Source: Haliclystus octoradiatus (Eukaryota; Cnidaria; Staurozoa; Stauromedusae; Haliclystidae). From it: DNA of 64,000 nt. The notes below the pieces were generated by a model. The model saw only the letters and a list, made by a program, of their open reading frames with translations, ran no database searches and was not told the DNA's origin. Of this stretch, positions 47,287 through 63,092 are shown in pieces (within the stretch, counting starts at the first letter, position 1; the number at the start of each line of letters is the position of its first letter). Position numbers and translations under genes: made by a program. Where the stretch lies: assembly GCA_916610825.1 (NCBI GenBank), contig OU744450.1, positions 27,696,350 to 27,760,349 of the forward strand. The letters run 5' to 3'.

Positions 47287-50200
47287 TTAAATATCTATAT
47301 ACAATTTATTTTAGGATTGATGAAAGTATTTAACTGAAAAGAGAAAAGAAAGACAAAGAAATAGGTAATATATAATAGTTATTATTTTATTATAAAACAT
47401 CAATGATGAATAACACTTGCCGTAATGATTAATAATAATGATTACATCATACTTAATTAAACTGAGATGATTTTATTTGCGATTCAATTTATATGTAAAA
47501 TAAATCACTTTTTATAGTAGATTTAAATATCTATATACAATTTATTATAGGATTGATGAAAATATTTAACTGAAAAGAGAAAAGAAAGACAAAGAAATAG
47601 GTAATATATAATTAGTATTATTTTATTATAAAACATCAATGATGAATAACACTTGCCGTAATGATTAATAATAATGATTACATCATACTTAATTAAACTG
47701 AGATGATTTAATATACGATTCAATTTATATGTAAAATAAATCACTTTTTATATTAGATTTAAATATCTATATACAATTTATTTTAGGATTGATGAAAGTA
47801 TTTAACTGAAAAGAGAAAAGAAAGACAAAGAAATAGGTAATATATAATAGTTATTATTTTATTATAAAACATCAATGATGAATAACACTTGCCGTAATGA
47901 TTAATAATAATGATTACATTATACTTAATTAAACTGAGATGATTTTATTTGCGATTCAATTTATATGTAAAATAAATCACTTTTTATAGTAGATTTAAAT
48001 ATCTATATACAATTTATTATAGGATTGATGAAAATATTTAACTGAAAAGAGAAAAGAAAGACAAAGAAATAGGTAATATATAATTAGTATTATTTTATTA
48101 TAAAACATCAATGATGAATAACACTTGCCGTAATGATTAATAATAATGATTACATCATACTTAATTAAACTGAGATGATTTAATATACGATTCAATTTAT
48201 ATGTAAAATAAATCACTTTTTATAGTAGATTTAAATATCTATATACAATTTATTATAAGATTGATGAAAGTATTTAACTGACTAAAAGAGAAAAGAAAGA
48301 CAAAGAAATAGGTAATATATAATTAGTATTATTTTATTATAAAACATCAATGATGAATAACACTTGCCGTAATGATTAATAATAATGATTACATCATACT
48401 TAATTAAACTGAGATGATTTAATATACGATTCAATTTATATGTAAAATAAATCACTTTTTATATTAGATTTAAATATCTATATACAATTTATTATAGGAT
48501 TGATGAAAGTATTTAACTGAAAAGAGAAAAGAAAGACAAAGAAATAGGTAATATATAATTAGTATTATTTTATTATAAAACATCAATGATGAATAACACT
48601 TGCCGTAATGATTAATAATAATGATTACATCATACTTAATTAAACTGAGATGATTTAATATACGATTCAATTTATATGTAAAATAAATCACTTTTTATAG
48701 TAGATTTAAATAACTATATACAATTTATTATAGGATTGATGAAAGTATTTAACTGAAAAGAGAAAAGAAAGACAAAGAAATAGGTAATATATAATTAGTA
48801 TTATTTTATTATAAAACATCAATGATGAATAACACTTGCCGTAATGATTAATAATAATGATTACATCATACTTAATTAAACTGAGATGATTTAATATACG
48901 ATTCAATTTATATGTAAAATAAATCACTTTTTATATTAGATTTAAATATCTATATACAATTTATTATAGGATTGATGAAAGTATTTAACTGAAAAGAGAA
49001 AAGAAAGACAAAGAAATAGGTAATATATAATTAGTATTATTTTATTATAAAACATCAATGATGAATAACACTTGCCGTAATGATTAATAATAATGATTAC
49101 ATCATACTTAATTAAACTGAGATGATTTAATATACGATTCAATTTATATGTAAAATAAATCACTTTTTATATTAGATTTAAATATCTATATACAATTTAT
49201 TATAGGATTGATGAAAGTATTTAACTGAAAAGAGAAAAGAAAGACAAAGAAATAGGTAATATATAATTACTATTATTTTATTATAAAACATCAATGATGA
49301 ATAACACTTGCCGTAATGATTAATAATAATGATTACATCATACTTAATTAAACTGAGATGATTTAATATACGATTCAATTTATATGTAAAATAAATCACT
49401 TTTTATAGTAGATTTAAATATCTATATATAATTTATTATAGGATTGATGAAAGTATTTAACTGAAAAGAGAAAAGAAAGACAAAGAAATAGGTAATATAT
49501 AATTAGTATTATTTTATTATAAAACATCAATGATGAATAACACTTGCCGTAATGATTAATAATAATGATTACATCATACTTAATTAAACTGAGATGATTT
49601 AATATACGATTCAATTTATATGTAAAATAAATCACTTTTTATATTAGATTTAAATATCTATATACAATTTATTATAGGATTGATGAAAGTATTTAACTGA
49701 AAAGAGAAAAGAAAGACAAAGAAATAGGTAATATATAATTAGTATTATTTTATTATAAAACATCAATGATGAATAACACTTGCCGTAATGATTAATAATA
49801 ATGATTACATCATACTTAATTAAACTGAGATGATTTAATATACGATTCAATTTATATGTAAAATAAATCACTTTTTATATTAGATTTAAATATCTATATA
49901 CAATTTATTTTAGGATTGATGAAAGTATTTAACTGAAAAGAGAAAAGAAAGACAAAGAAATAGGTAATATATAATAGTTATTATTTTATTATAAAACATC
50001 AATGATGAATAACACTTGCCGTAATGATTAATAATAATGATTACATCATACTTAATTAAACTGAGATGATTTAATATACGATTCAATTTATATGTAAAAT
50101 AAATCACTTTTTATATTAGATTTAAATATCTATATACAATTTATTATAGGATTGATGAAAGTATTTAACTGAAAAGAGAAAAGAAAGACAAAGAAATAGG

Positions 50201-53200
50201 TAATATATAATAGTTATTATTTTATTATAAAACATCAATGATGAATAACACTTGCCGTAATGATTAATAATAATGATTACATCATACTTAATTAAACTGA
50301 GATGATTTAATATACGATTCAATTTATATGTAAAATAAATCACTTTTTATATTAGATTTAAATATCTATATACAATTTATTATAGGATTGATGAAAGTAT
50401 TTAACTGACTAAAAGAGAAAAGAAAGACAAAGAAATAGGTAATATATAATTAGTATTATTTTATTATAAAACATCAATGATGAATAACACTTGCCGTAAT
50501 GATTAATAATAATGATTACATCATACTTAATTAAACTGAGATGATTTAATATACGATTCAATTTATATGTAAAATAAATCACTTTTTATAGTAGATTTAA
50601 ATATCTATATACAATTTATTATAGGATTGATGAAAGTATTTAACTGAAAAGAGAAAAGAAAGACAAAGAAATAGGTAATATATAATTAGTATTATTTTAT
50701 TATAAAACATCAATGATGAATAACACTTGCCGTAATGATTAATAATAATGATTACATCATACTTAATTAAACTGAGATGATTTAATATACGATTCAATTT
50801 ATATGTAAAATAAATCACTTTTTATATTAGATTTAAATATCTATATACAATTTATTATAGGATTGATGAAAGTATTTAACTGAAAAGAGAAAAGAAAGAC
50901 AAAGAAATAGGTAATATATAATTAGTATTATTTTATTATAAAACATCAATGATGAATAACACTTGCCGTAATGATTAATAATAATGATTACATCATACTT
51001 AATTAAACTGAGATGATTTAATATACGATTCAATTTATATGTAAAATAAATCACTTTTTATAGTAGATTTAAATATCTATATACAATTTATTATAGGATT
51101 GATGAAAGTATTTAACTGAAAAGAGAAAAGAAAGACAAAGAAATAGGTAATATATAATAGTTATTATTTTATTATAAAACATCAATGATGAATAACACTT
51201 GCCGTAATGATTAATAATAATGATTACATCATACTTAATTAAACTGAGATGATTTAATATACGATTCAATTTATATGTAAAATAAATCACTTTTTATATT
51301 AGATTTAAATATCTATATACAATTTATTATAGGATTGATGAAAGTATTTAACTGAAAAGAGAAAAGAAAGACAAAGAAATAGGTAATATATAATAGTTAT
51401 TATTTTNNNNNNNNNNNNNNNNNNNNNNNNNNNNNNNNNNNNNNNNNNNNNNNNNNNNNNNNNNNNNNNNNNNNNNNNNNNNNNNNNNNNNNNNNNNNNN
51501 NNNNNNNNNNNNNNNNNNNNNNNNNNNNNNNNNNNNNNNNNNNNNNNNNNNNNNNNNNNNNNNNNNNNNNNNNNNNNNNNNNNNNNNNNNNNNNNNNNNN
51601 NNNNNNATTATAAAACATCAATGATGAATAACACTTGCCGTAATGATTAATAATAATGATTACATCATACTTAATTAAACTGAGATGATTTAATATACGA
51701 TTCAATTTATATGTAAAATAAATCACTTTTTATAGTAGATTTAAATATCTATATACAATTTATTATAGGATTGATGAAAGTATTTAACTGAAAAGAGAAA
51801 AGAAAGACAAAGAAATAGGTAATATATAATTAGTATTATTTTATTATAAAACATCAATGATGAATAACACTTGCCGTAATGATTAATAATAATGATTACA
51901 TCATACTTAATTAAACTGAGATGATTTAATATACGATTCAATTTATATGTAAAATAAATCACTTTTTATAGTAGATTTAAATATCTATATACAATTTATT
52001 ATAGGATTGATGAAAGTATTTAACTGAAAAGAGAAAAGAAAGACAAAGAAATAGGTAATATATAATTAGTATTATTTTATTATAAAACATCAATGATGAA
52101 TAACACTTGGCGTAATGATTAATAATAATGATTACATCATACTTAATTAAACTGAGATGATTTAATATACGATTCAATTTATATGTAAAATAAATCACTT
52201 TTTATAGTAGATTTAAATATCTATATACAATTTATTATAGGATTGATGAAAGTATTTAACTGAAAAGAGAAAAGAAAGACAAAGAAATAGGTAATATATA
52301 ATTAGTATTATTTTATTATAAAACATCAATGATGAATAACACTTGCCGTAATGATTAATAATAATGATTACATCATACTTAATTAAACTGAGATGATTTA
52401 ATATACGATTCAATTTATATGTAAAATAAATCACTTTTTATATTAGATTTAAATATCTATATACAATTTATTATAGGATTGATGAAAGTATTTAACTGAA
52501 AAGAGAAAAGAAAGACAAAGAAATAGGTAATATATAATTAGTATTATTTTATTATAAAACATCAATGATGAATAACACTTGCCGTAATGATTAATAATAA
52601 TGATTACATCATACTTAATTAAACTGAGATGATTTAATATACGATTCAATTTATATGTAAAATAAATCACTTTTTATAGTAGATTTAAATATCTATATAC
52701 AATTTATTATAGGATTGATGAAAGTATTTAACTGAAAAGAGAAAAGAAAGACAAAGAAATAGGTAATATATAATTAGTATTATTTTATTATAAAACATCA
52801 ATGATGAATAACACTTGCCGTAATGATTAATAATAATGATTACATCATACTTAATTAAACTGAGATGATTTAATATACGATTCAATTTATATGTAAAATA
52901 AATCACTTTTTATATTAGATTTAAATATCTATATACAATTTATTATAGGATTGATGAAAGTATTTAACTGAAAAGAGAAAAGAAAGACAAAGAAATAGGT
53001 AATATATAATTAGTATTATTTTATTATAAAACATCAATGATGAATAACACTTGCCGTAATGATTAATAATAATGATTACATCATACTTAATTAAACTGAG
53101 ATGATTTAATATACGATTCAATTTATATGTAAAATAAATCACTTTTTATAGTAGATTTAAATATCTATATACAATTTATTATAGGATTGATGAAAGTATT

Positions 53201-56200
53201 TAACTGAAAAGAGAAAAGAAAGACAAAGAAATAGGTAATATATAATTAGTATTATTTTATTATAAAACATCAATGATGAATAACACTTGCCGTAATGATT
53301 AATAATAATGATTACATCATACTTAATTAAACTGAGATGATTTAATATACGATTCAATTTATATGTAAAATAAATCACTTTTTATATTAGATTTAAATAT
53401 CTATATACAATTTATTATAGGATTGATGAAAGTATTTAACTGAAAAGAGAAAAGAAAGACAAAGAAATAGGTAATATATAATTAGTATTATTTTATTATA
53501 AAACATCAATGATGAATAACACTTGCCGTAATGATTAATAATAATGATTACATCATACTTAATTAAACTGAGATGATTTAATATACGATTCAATTTATAT
53601 GTAAAATAAATCACTTTTTATATTAGATTTAAATATCTATATACAATTTATTATAGGATTGATGAAAGTATTTAACTGAAAAGAGAAAAGAAAGACAAAG
53701 AAATAGGTAATATATAATTAGTATTATTTTATTATAAAACATCAATGATGAATAACACTTGCCGTAATGATTAATAATAATGATTACATCATACTTAATT
53801 AAACTGAGATGATTTAATATACGATTCAATTTATATGTAAAATAAATCACTTTTTATAGTAGATTTAAATATCTATATACAATTTATTATAGGATTGATG
53901 AAAGTATTTAACTGAAAAGAGAAAAGAAAGACAAAGAAATAGGTAATATATAATTAGTATTATTTTATTATAAAACATCAATGATGAATAACACTTGCCG
54001 TAATGATTAATAATAATGATTACATCATACTTAATTAAACTGAGATGATTTAATATACGATTCAATTTATATGTAAAATAAATCACTTTTTATATTAGAT
54101 TTAAATATCTATATACAATTTATTATAGGATTGATGAAAGTATTTAACTGAAAAGAGAAAAGAAAGACAAAGAAATAGGTAATATATAATTAGTATTATT
54201 TTATTATAAAACATCAATGATGAATAACACTTGCCGTAATGATTAATAATAATGATTACATCATACTTAATTAAACTGAGATGATTTAATATACGATTCA
54301 ATTTATATGTAAAATAAATCACTTTTTATATCAGATTTAAATATCTATATACAATTTATTTTAGGATTGATGAAAGTATTTAACTGAAAAGAGAAAAGAA
54401 AGACAAAGAAATAGGTAATATATAATAGTTATTATTTTATTATAAAACATCAATGATGAATAACACTTGCCGTAATGATTAATAATAATGATTACATCAT
54501 ACTTAATTAAACTGAGATGATTTAATATACGATTCAATTTATATGTAAAATAAATCACTTTTTATATTAGATTTAAATATCTATATACAATTTATTATAG
54601 GATTGATGAAAGTATTTAACTGAAAAGAGAAAAGAAAGACAAAGAAATAGGTAATATATAATAGTTATTATTTTATTATAAAACATCAATGATGAATAAC
54701 ACTTGCCGTAATGATTAATAATAATGATTACATCATACTTAATTAAACTGAGATGATTTAATATACGATTCAATTTATATGTAAAATAAATCACTTTTTA
54801 TATTAGATTTAAATATCTATATACAATTTATTATAGGATTGATGAAAGTATTTAACTGACTAAAAGAGAAAAGAAAGACAAAGAAATAGGTAATATATAA
54901 TTAGTATTATTTTATTATAAAACATCAATGATGAATAACACTTGCCGTAATGATTAATAATAATGATTACATCATACTTAATTAAACTGAGATGATTTAA
55001 TATACGATTCAATTTATATGTAAAATAAATCACTTTTTATATTAGATTTAAATATCTATATACAATTTATTTTAGGATTGATGAAAGTATTTAACTGAAA
55101 AGAGAAAAGAAAGACAAAGAAATAGGTAATATATAATAGTTATTATTTTATTATAAAACATCAATGATGAATAACACTTGCCGTAATGATTAATAATAAT
55201 GATTACATCATACTTAATTAAACTGAGATGATTTAATATACGATTCAATTTATATGTAAAATAAATCACTTTTTATAGTAGATTTAAATATCTATATACA
55301 ATTTATTATAGGATTGATGAAAATATTTAACTGAAAAGAGAAAAGAAAGACAAAGAAATAGGTAATATATAATTAGTATTATTTTATTATAAAACATCAA
55401 TGATGAATAACACTTGCCGTAATGATTAATAATAATGATTACATCATACTTAATTAAACTGAGATGATTTAATATACGATTCAATTTATATGTAAAATAA
55501 ATCACTTTTTATATTAGATTTAAATATCTATATACAATTTATTTTAGGATTGATGAAAGTATTTAACTGAAAAGAGAAAAGAAAGACAAAGAAATAGGTA
55601 ATATATAATAGTTATTATTTTATTATAAAACATCAATGATGAATAACACTTGCCGTAATGATTAATAATAATGATTACATTATACTTAATTAAACTGAGA
55701 TGATTTTATTTGCGATTCAATTTATATGTAAAATAAATCACTTTTTATAGTAGATTTAAATATCTATATACAATTTATTATAGGATTGATGAAAATATTT
55801 AACTGAAAAGAGAAAAGAAAGACAAAGAAATAGGTAATATATAATTAGTATTATTTTATTATAAAACATCAATGATGAATAACACTTGCCGTAATGATTA
55901 ATAATAATGATTACATCATACTTAATTAAACTGAGATGATTTAATATACGATTCAATTTATATGTAAAATAAATCACTTTTTATAGTAGATTTAAATATC
56001 TATATACAATTTATTATAAGATTGATGAAAGTATTTAACTGACTAAAAGAGAAAAGAAAGACAAAGAAATAGGTAATATATAATTAGTATTATTTTATTA
56101 TAAAACATCAATGATGAATAACACTTGCCGTAATGATTAATAATAATGATTACATCATACTTAATTAAACTGAGATGATTTAATATACGATTCAATTTAT

Positions 56201-58357
56201 ATGTAAAATAAATCACTTTTTATATTAGATTTAAATATCTATATACAATTTATTATAGGATTGATGAAAGTATTTAACTGAAAAGAGAAAAGAAAGACAA
56301 AGAAATAGGTAATATATAATTAGTATTATTTTATTATAAAACATCAATGATGAATAACACTTGCCGTAATGATTAATAATAATGATTACATCATACTTAA
56401 TTAAACTGAGATGATTTAATATACGATTCAATTTATATGTAAAATAAATCACTTTTTATAGTAGATTTAAATAACTATATACAATTTATTATAGGATTGA
56501 TGAAAGTATTTAACTGAAAAGAGAAAAGAAAGACAAAGAAATAGGTAATATATAATTAGTATTATTTTATTATAAAACATCAATGATGAATAACACTTGC
56601 CGTAATGATTAATAATAATGATTACATCATACTTAATTAAACTGAGATGATTTAATATACGATTCAATTTATATGTAAAATAAATCACTTTTTATATTAG
56701 ATTTAAATATCTATATACAATTTATTATAGGATTGATGAAAGTATTTAACTGAAAAGAGAAAAGAAAGACAAAGAAATAGGTAATATATAATTAGTATTA
56801 TTTTATTATAAAACATCAATGATGAATAACACTTGCCGTAATGATTAATAATAATGATTACATCATACTTAATTAAACTGAGATGATTTAATATACGATT
56901 CAATTTATATGTAAAATAAATCACTTTTTATATTAGATTTAAATATCTATATACAATTTATTATAGGATTGATGAAAGTATTTAACTGAAAAGAGAAAAG
57001 AAAGACAAAGAAATAGGTAATATATAATTACTATTATTTTATTATAAAACATCAATGATGAATAACACTTGCCGTAATGATTAATAATAATGATTACATC
57101 ATACTTAATTAAACTGAGATGATTTAATATACGATTCAATTTATATGTAAAATAAATCACTTTTTATAGTAGATTTAAATATCTATATATAATTTATTAT
57201 AGGATTGATGAAAGTATTTAACTGAAAAGAGAAAAGAAAGACAAAGAAATAGGTAATATATAATTAGTATTATTTTATTATAAAACATCAATGATGAATA
57301 ACACTTGCCGTAATGATTAATAATAATGATTACATCATACTTAATTAAACTGAGATGATTTAATATACGATTCAATTTATATGTAAAATAAATCACTTTT
57401 TATATTAGATTTAAATATCTATATACAATTTATTATAGGATTGATGAAAGTATTTAACTGAAAAGAGAAAAGAAAGACAAAGAAATAGGTAATATATAAT
57501 TAGTATTATTTTATTATAAAACATCAATGATGAATAACACTTGCCGTAATGATTAATAATAATGATTACATCATACTTAATTAAACTGAGATGATTTAAT
57601 ATACGATTCAATTTATATGTAAAATAAATCACTTTTTATATTAGATTTAAATATCTATATACAATTTATTTTAGGATTGATGAAAGTATTTAACTGAAAA
57701 GAGAAAAGAAAGACAAAGAAATAGGTAATATATAATAGTTATTATTTTATTATAAAACATCAATGATGAATAACACTTGCCGTAATGATTAATAATAATG
57801 ATTACATCATACTTAATTAAACTGAGATGATTTAATATACGATTCAATTTATATGTAAAATAAATCACTTTTTATATTAGATTTAAATATCTATATACAA
57901 TTTATTATAGGATTGATGAAAGTATTTAACTGAAAAGAGAAAAGAAAGACAAAGAAATAGGTAATATATAATAGTTATTATTTTATTATAAAACATCAAT
58001 GATGAATAACACTTGCCGTAATGATTAATAATAATGATTACATCATACTTAATTAAACTGAGATGATTTAATATACGATTCAATTTATATGTAAAATAAA
58101 TCACTTTTTATATTAGATTTAAATATCTATATACAATTTATTATAGGATTGATGAAAGTATTTAACTGACTAAAAGAGAAAAGAAAGACAAAGAAATAGG
58201 TAATATATAATTAGTATTATTTTATTATAAAACATCAATGATGAATAACACTTGCCGTAATGATTAATAATAATGATTACATCATACTTAATTAAACTGA
58301 GATGATTTAATATACGATTCAATTTATATGTAAAATAAATCACTTTTTATATTAGAT
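43036..58357 (+). repeat. Higher-order repeat, 32 monomers, period 7561 bp (spans the N gap)
   Basis: The block 43036-50596 recurs from 50597 with offset 7561 before the gap and 7761 after it (200 Ns added). Shared private variants are CACTTGGCG near 44348 and 52109, AAATAACTATATA near 48711 and 56472, TAATTACTATT near 49266 and 57027, and ATTACATTATAC near 47915 and 55676. Each block has three 239-bp monomers. Confidence 0.88.
51407..51606. other. Assembly gap, exactly 200 N
   Basis: A run of 200 Ns inside the satellite. The round size suggests a placeholder. The sequence resumes at the very next satellite base: TATTTT before the gap and ATTATAAAAC after it. Confidence 0.98.
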
Positions 58358-58593
58358 TTAAATATCTATATACAATTTATTTTAGGATTGATGAAAGTAT
58401 TTAACTGAAAAGAGAAAAGAAAGACAAAGAAATAGGTAATATATAATAGTTATTATTTTATTATAAAACATCAATGATGAATAACACTTGCCGTAATGAT
58501 TAATAATAATGATTACATCATACTTAATTAAACTGAGATGATTTTATTTGCGATTCAATTTATATGTAAAATAAATCACTTTTTATAGTAGAT

Positions 58594-61500
58594 TTAAATA
58601 TCTATATACAATTTATTATAGGATTGATGAAAATATTTAACTGAAAAGAGAAAAGAAAGACAAAGAAATAGGTAATATATAATTAGTATTATTTTATTAT
58701 AAAACATCAATGATGAATAACACTTGCCGTAATGATTAATAATAATGATTACATCATACTTAATTAAACTGAGATGATTTAATATACGATTCAATTTATA
58801 TGTAAAATAAATCACTTTTTATATTAGATTTAAATATCTATATACAATTTATTTTAGGATTGATGAAAGTATTTAACTGAAAAGAGAAAAGAAAGACAAA
58901 GAAATAGGTAATATATAATAGTTATTATTTTATTATAAAACATCAATGATGAATAACACTTGCCGTAATGATTAATAATAATGATTACATCATACTTAAT
59001 TAAACTGAGATGATTTTATTTGCGATTCAATTTATATGTAAAATAAATCACTTTTTATAGTAGATTTAAATATCTATATACAATTTATTATAGGATTGAT
59101 GAAAATATTTAACTGAAAAGAGAAAAGAAAGACAAAGAAATAGGTAATATATAATTAGTATTATTTTATTATAAAACATCAATGATGAATAACACTTGCC
59201 GTAATGATTAATAATAATGATTACATCATACTTAATTAAACTGAGATGATTTAATATACGATTCAATTTATATGTAAAATAAATCACTTTTTATAGTAGA
59301 TTTAAATATCTATATACAATTTATTATAAGATTGATGAAAGTATTTAACTGACTAAAAGAGAAAAGAAAGACAAAGAAATAGGTAATATATAATTAGTAT
59401 TATTTTATTATAAAACATCAATGATGAATAACACTTGCCGTAATGATTAATAATAATGATTACATCATACTTAATTAAACTGAGATGATTTAATATGCGA
59501 TTCAATTTATATGTAAAATAAATCACTTTTTATAGTAGATTTAAATATCTATATACAATTTATTATAGGATTGATGAAAGTATTTAACTGAAAAGAGAAA
59601 AGAAAGACAAAGAAATAGGTAATATATAATTAGTATTATTTTATTATAAAACATCAATGATGAATAACACTTGCCGTAATGATTAATAATAATGATTACA
59701 TCATACTTAATTAAACTGAGATGATTTAATATGCGATTCAATTTATATGTAAAATAAATCACTTTTTATAGTAGATTTAAATATCTATATACAATTTATT
59801 ATAGGATTGATGAAAGTATTTAACTGAAAAGAGAAAAGAAAGACAAAGAAATAGGTAATATATAATTAGTATTATTTTATTATAAAACATCAATGATGAA
59901 TAACACTTGCCGTAATGATTAATAATAATGATTACATCATACTTAATTAAACTGAGATGATTTAATATACGATTCAATTCATATGTAAAATAAATCACTT
60001 TTTATATTAGATTTAAATATCTATATACAATTTATTATAAGATTGATGAAAGTATTTAACTGACTAAAAGAGAAAAGAAAGACAAAGAAATAGGTAATAT
60101 ATAATTAGTATTATTTTATTATAAAACATCAATGATGAATAACACTTGCCGTAATGATTAATAATAATGATTACATCATACTTAATTAAACTGAGATGAA
60201 TTAATATACGATTCAATTTATATGTAAAATAAATCACTTTTTATATTAGATTTAAATATCTATATACAATTTATTTTAGGATTGATGAAAGTATTTAACT
60301 GAAAAGAGAAAAGAAAGACAAAGAAATAGGTAATATATAATTAGTATTATTTTATTATAAAACATCAATGATGAATAACACTTGCCGTAATGATTAATAA
60401 TAATGATTGCATCATACTTAATTAAACTGAGATGAATTAATATACGATTCAATTTATATGTAAAATAAATCACTTTTTATATTAGATTTAAATATCTATA
60501 TACAATTTATTATAGGATTGATGAAAGTATTCAACTGAAAAGAGAAAAGAAAGAGAAGGAAATAGGTAATTTATAATTAGTATTATTTTATTATAAAACA
60601 TCAATGATGAATAACACTTGCCGTAATGATTAATAATAATGATTACATCATACTTAATTAAACTGATATGATTTAATATACGACTCAATTTATATGTAAA
60701 ATAAATCACTTTTTATAGTAGATTTAAATATCTATATACAATTTATTATAGGATTGATGAAAGTATTTAACTGACTAAAAGAGAAAAGAAAGACAAAGAA
60801 ATAGGTAATATATAATTAGTATTATTTTATTATAAAACATCAATGATGAATAACACTTGCCGTAATGATTAATAATAATGATTACATCATACTTAATTAA
60901 ACTGAGATGATTTAATATACGATTCAATTTATATGTAAAATAAATCACTTTTTATAGTAGATTTAAATATCTATATACAATTTATTATAGGATTGATGAA
61001 AATATTTAACTGAAAAGAGAAAAGAAAGACAAAGAAATAGGTAATATATAATTAGTATTATTTTATTATAAAACATCAATGATGAATAACACTTGCCGTA
61101 ATGATTAATAATAATGATTACATCATACTTAATTAAACTGAGATGATTTAATATACGATTCAATTTATATGTAAAATAAATCACTTTTTATATTAGATTT
61201 AAATATCTATATACAATTTATTTTAGGATTGATGAAAGTATTTAACTGAAAAGAGAAAAGAAAGACAAAGAAATAGGTAATATATAATAGTTATTATTTT
61301 ATTATAAAACATCAATGATGAATAACACTTGCCGTAATGATTAATAATAATGATTACATCATACTTAATTAAACTGAGATGATTTTATTTGCGATTCAAT
61401 TTATATGTAAAATAAATCACTTTTTATAGTAGATTTAAATATCTATATACAATTTATTATAGGATTGATGAAAATATTTAACTGAAAAGAGAAAAGAAAG

Positions 61501-63092
61501 ACAAAGAAATAGGTAATATATAATTAGTATTATTTTATTATAAAACATCAATGATGAATAACACTTGCCGTAATGATTAATAATAATGATTACATCATAC
61601 TTAATTAAACTGAGATGATTTAATATACGATTCAATTTATATGTAAAATAAATCACTTTTTATAGTAGATTTAAATATCTATATACAATTTATTATAAGA
61701 TTGATGAAAGTATTTAACTGACTAAAAGAGAAAAGAAAGACAAAGAAATAGGTAATATATAATTAGTATTATTTTATTATAAAACATCAATGATGAATAA
61801 CACTTGCCGTAATGATTAATAATAATGATTACATCATACTTAATTAAACTGAGATGATTTAATATGCGATTCAATTTATATGTAAAATAAATCACTTTTT
61901 ATAGTAGATTTAAATATCTATATACAATTTATTATAGGATTGATGAAAGTATTTAACTGAAAAGAGAAAAGAAAGACAAAGAAATAGGTAATATATAATT
62001 AGTATTATTTTATTATAAAACATCAATGATGAATAACACTTGCCGTAATGATTAATAATAATGATTACATCATACTTAATTAAACTGAGATGATTTAATA
62101 TGCGATTCAATTTATATGTAAAATAAATCACTTTTTATAGTAGATTTAAATATCTATATACAATTTATTATAGGATTGATGAAAGTATTTAACTGAAAAG
62201 AGAAAAGAAAGACAAAGAAATAGGTAATATATAATTAGTATTATTTTATTATAAAACATCAATGATGAATAACACTTGCCGTAATGATTAATAATAATGA
62301 TTACATCATACTTAATTAAACTGAGATGATTTAATATACGATTCAATTCATATGTAAAATAAATCACTTTTTATATTAGATTTAAATATCTATATACAAT
62401 TTATTATAAGATTGATGAAAGTATTTAACTGACTAAAAGAGAAAAGAAAGACAAAGAAATAGGTAATATATAATTAGTATTATTTTATTATAAAACATCA
62501 ATGATGAATAACACTTGCCGTAATGATTAATAATAATGATTACATCATACTTAATTAAACTGAGATGAATTAATATACGATTCAATTTATATGTAAAATA
62601 AATCACTTTTTATATTAGATTTAAATATCTATATACAATTTATTTTAGGATTGATGAAAGTATTTAACTGAAAAGAGAAAAGAAAGACAAAGAAATAGGT
62701 AATATATAATTAGTATTATTTTATTATAAAACATCAATGATGAATAACACTTGCCGTAATGATTAATAATAATGATTGCATCATACTTAATTAAACTGAG
62801 ATGAATTAATATACGATTCAATTTATATGTAAAATAAATCACTTTTTATATTAGATTTAAATATCTATATACAATTTATTATAGGATTGATGAAAGTATT
62901 CAACTGAAAAGAGAAAAGAAAGAGAAGGAAATAGGTAATTTATAATTAGTATTATTTTATTATAAAACATCAATGATGAATAACACTTGCCGTAATGATT
63001 AATAATAATGATTACATCATACTTAATTAAACTGAGATGATTTAATATGCGATTCAATTTATATGTAAAATAAATCACTTTTTATAGTAGAT
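58594..63092 (+). repeat. Higher-order repeat, 10 monomers, period 2369 bp
   Basis: The block beginning 58594 recurs at 60963. Shared private variants are AATTCATATG near 59977 and 62346, GATTGCATCATA near 60405 and 62774, and AAGAGAAGGAAATAGGTAATT near 60550 and 62920. The offset is 10 x 236 + 9 (three 239-bp monomers). Confidence 0.85.

Noticed and set aside
51400..51726. 108-codon frame running through the N gap
   Set aside because: It is an artefact of translating Ns within satellite sequence.
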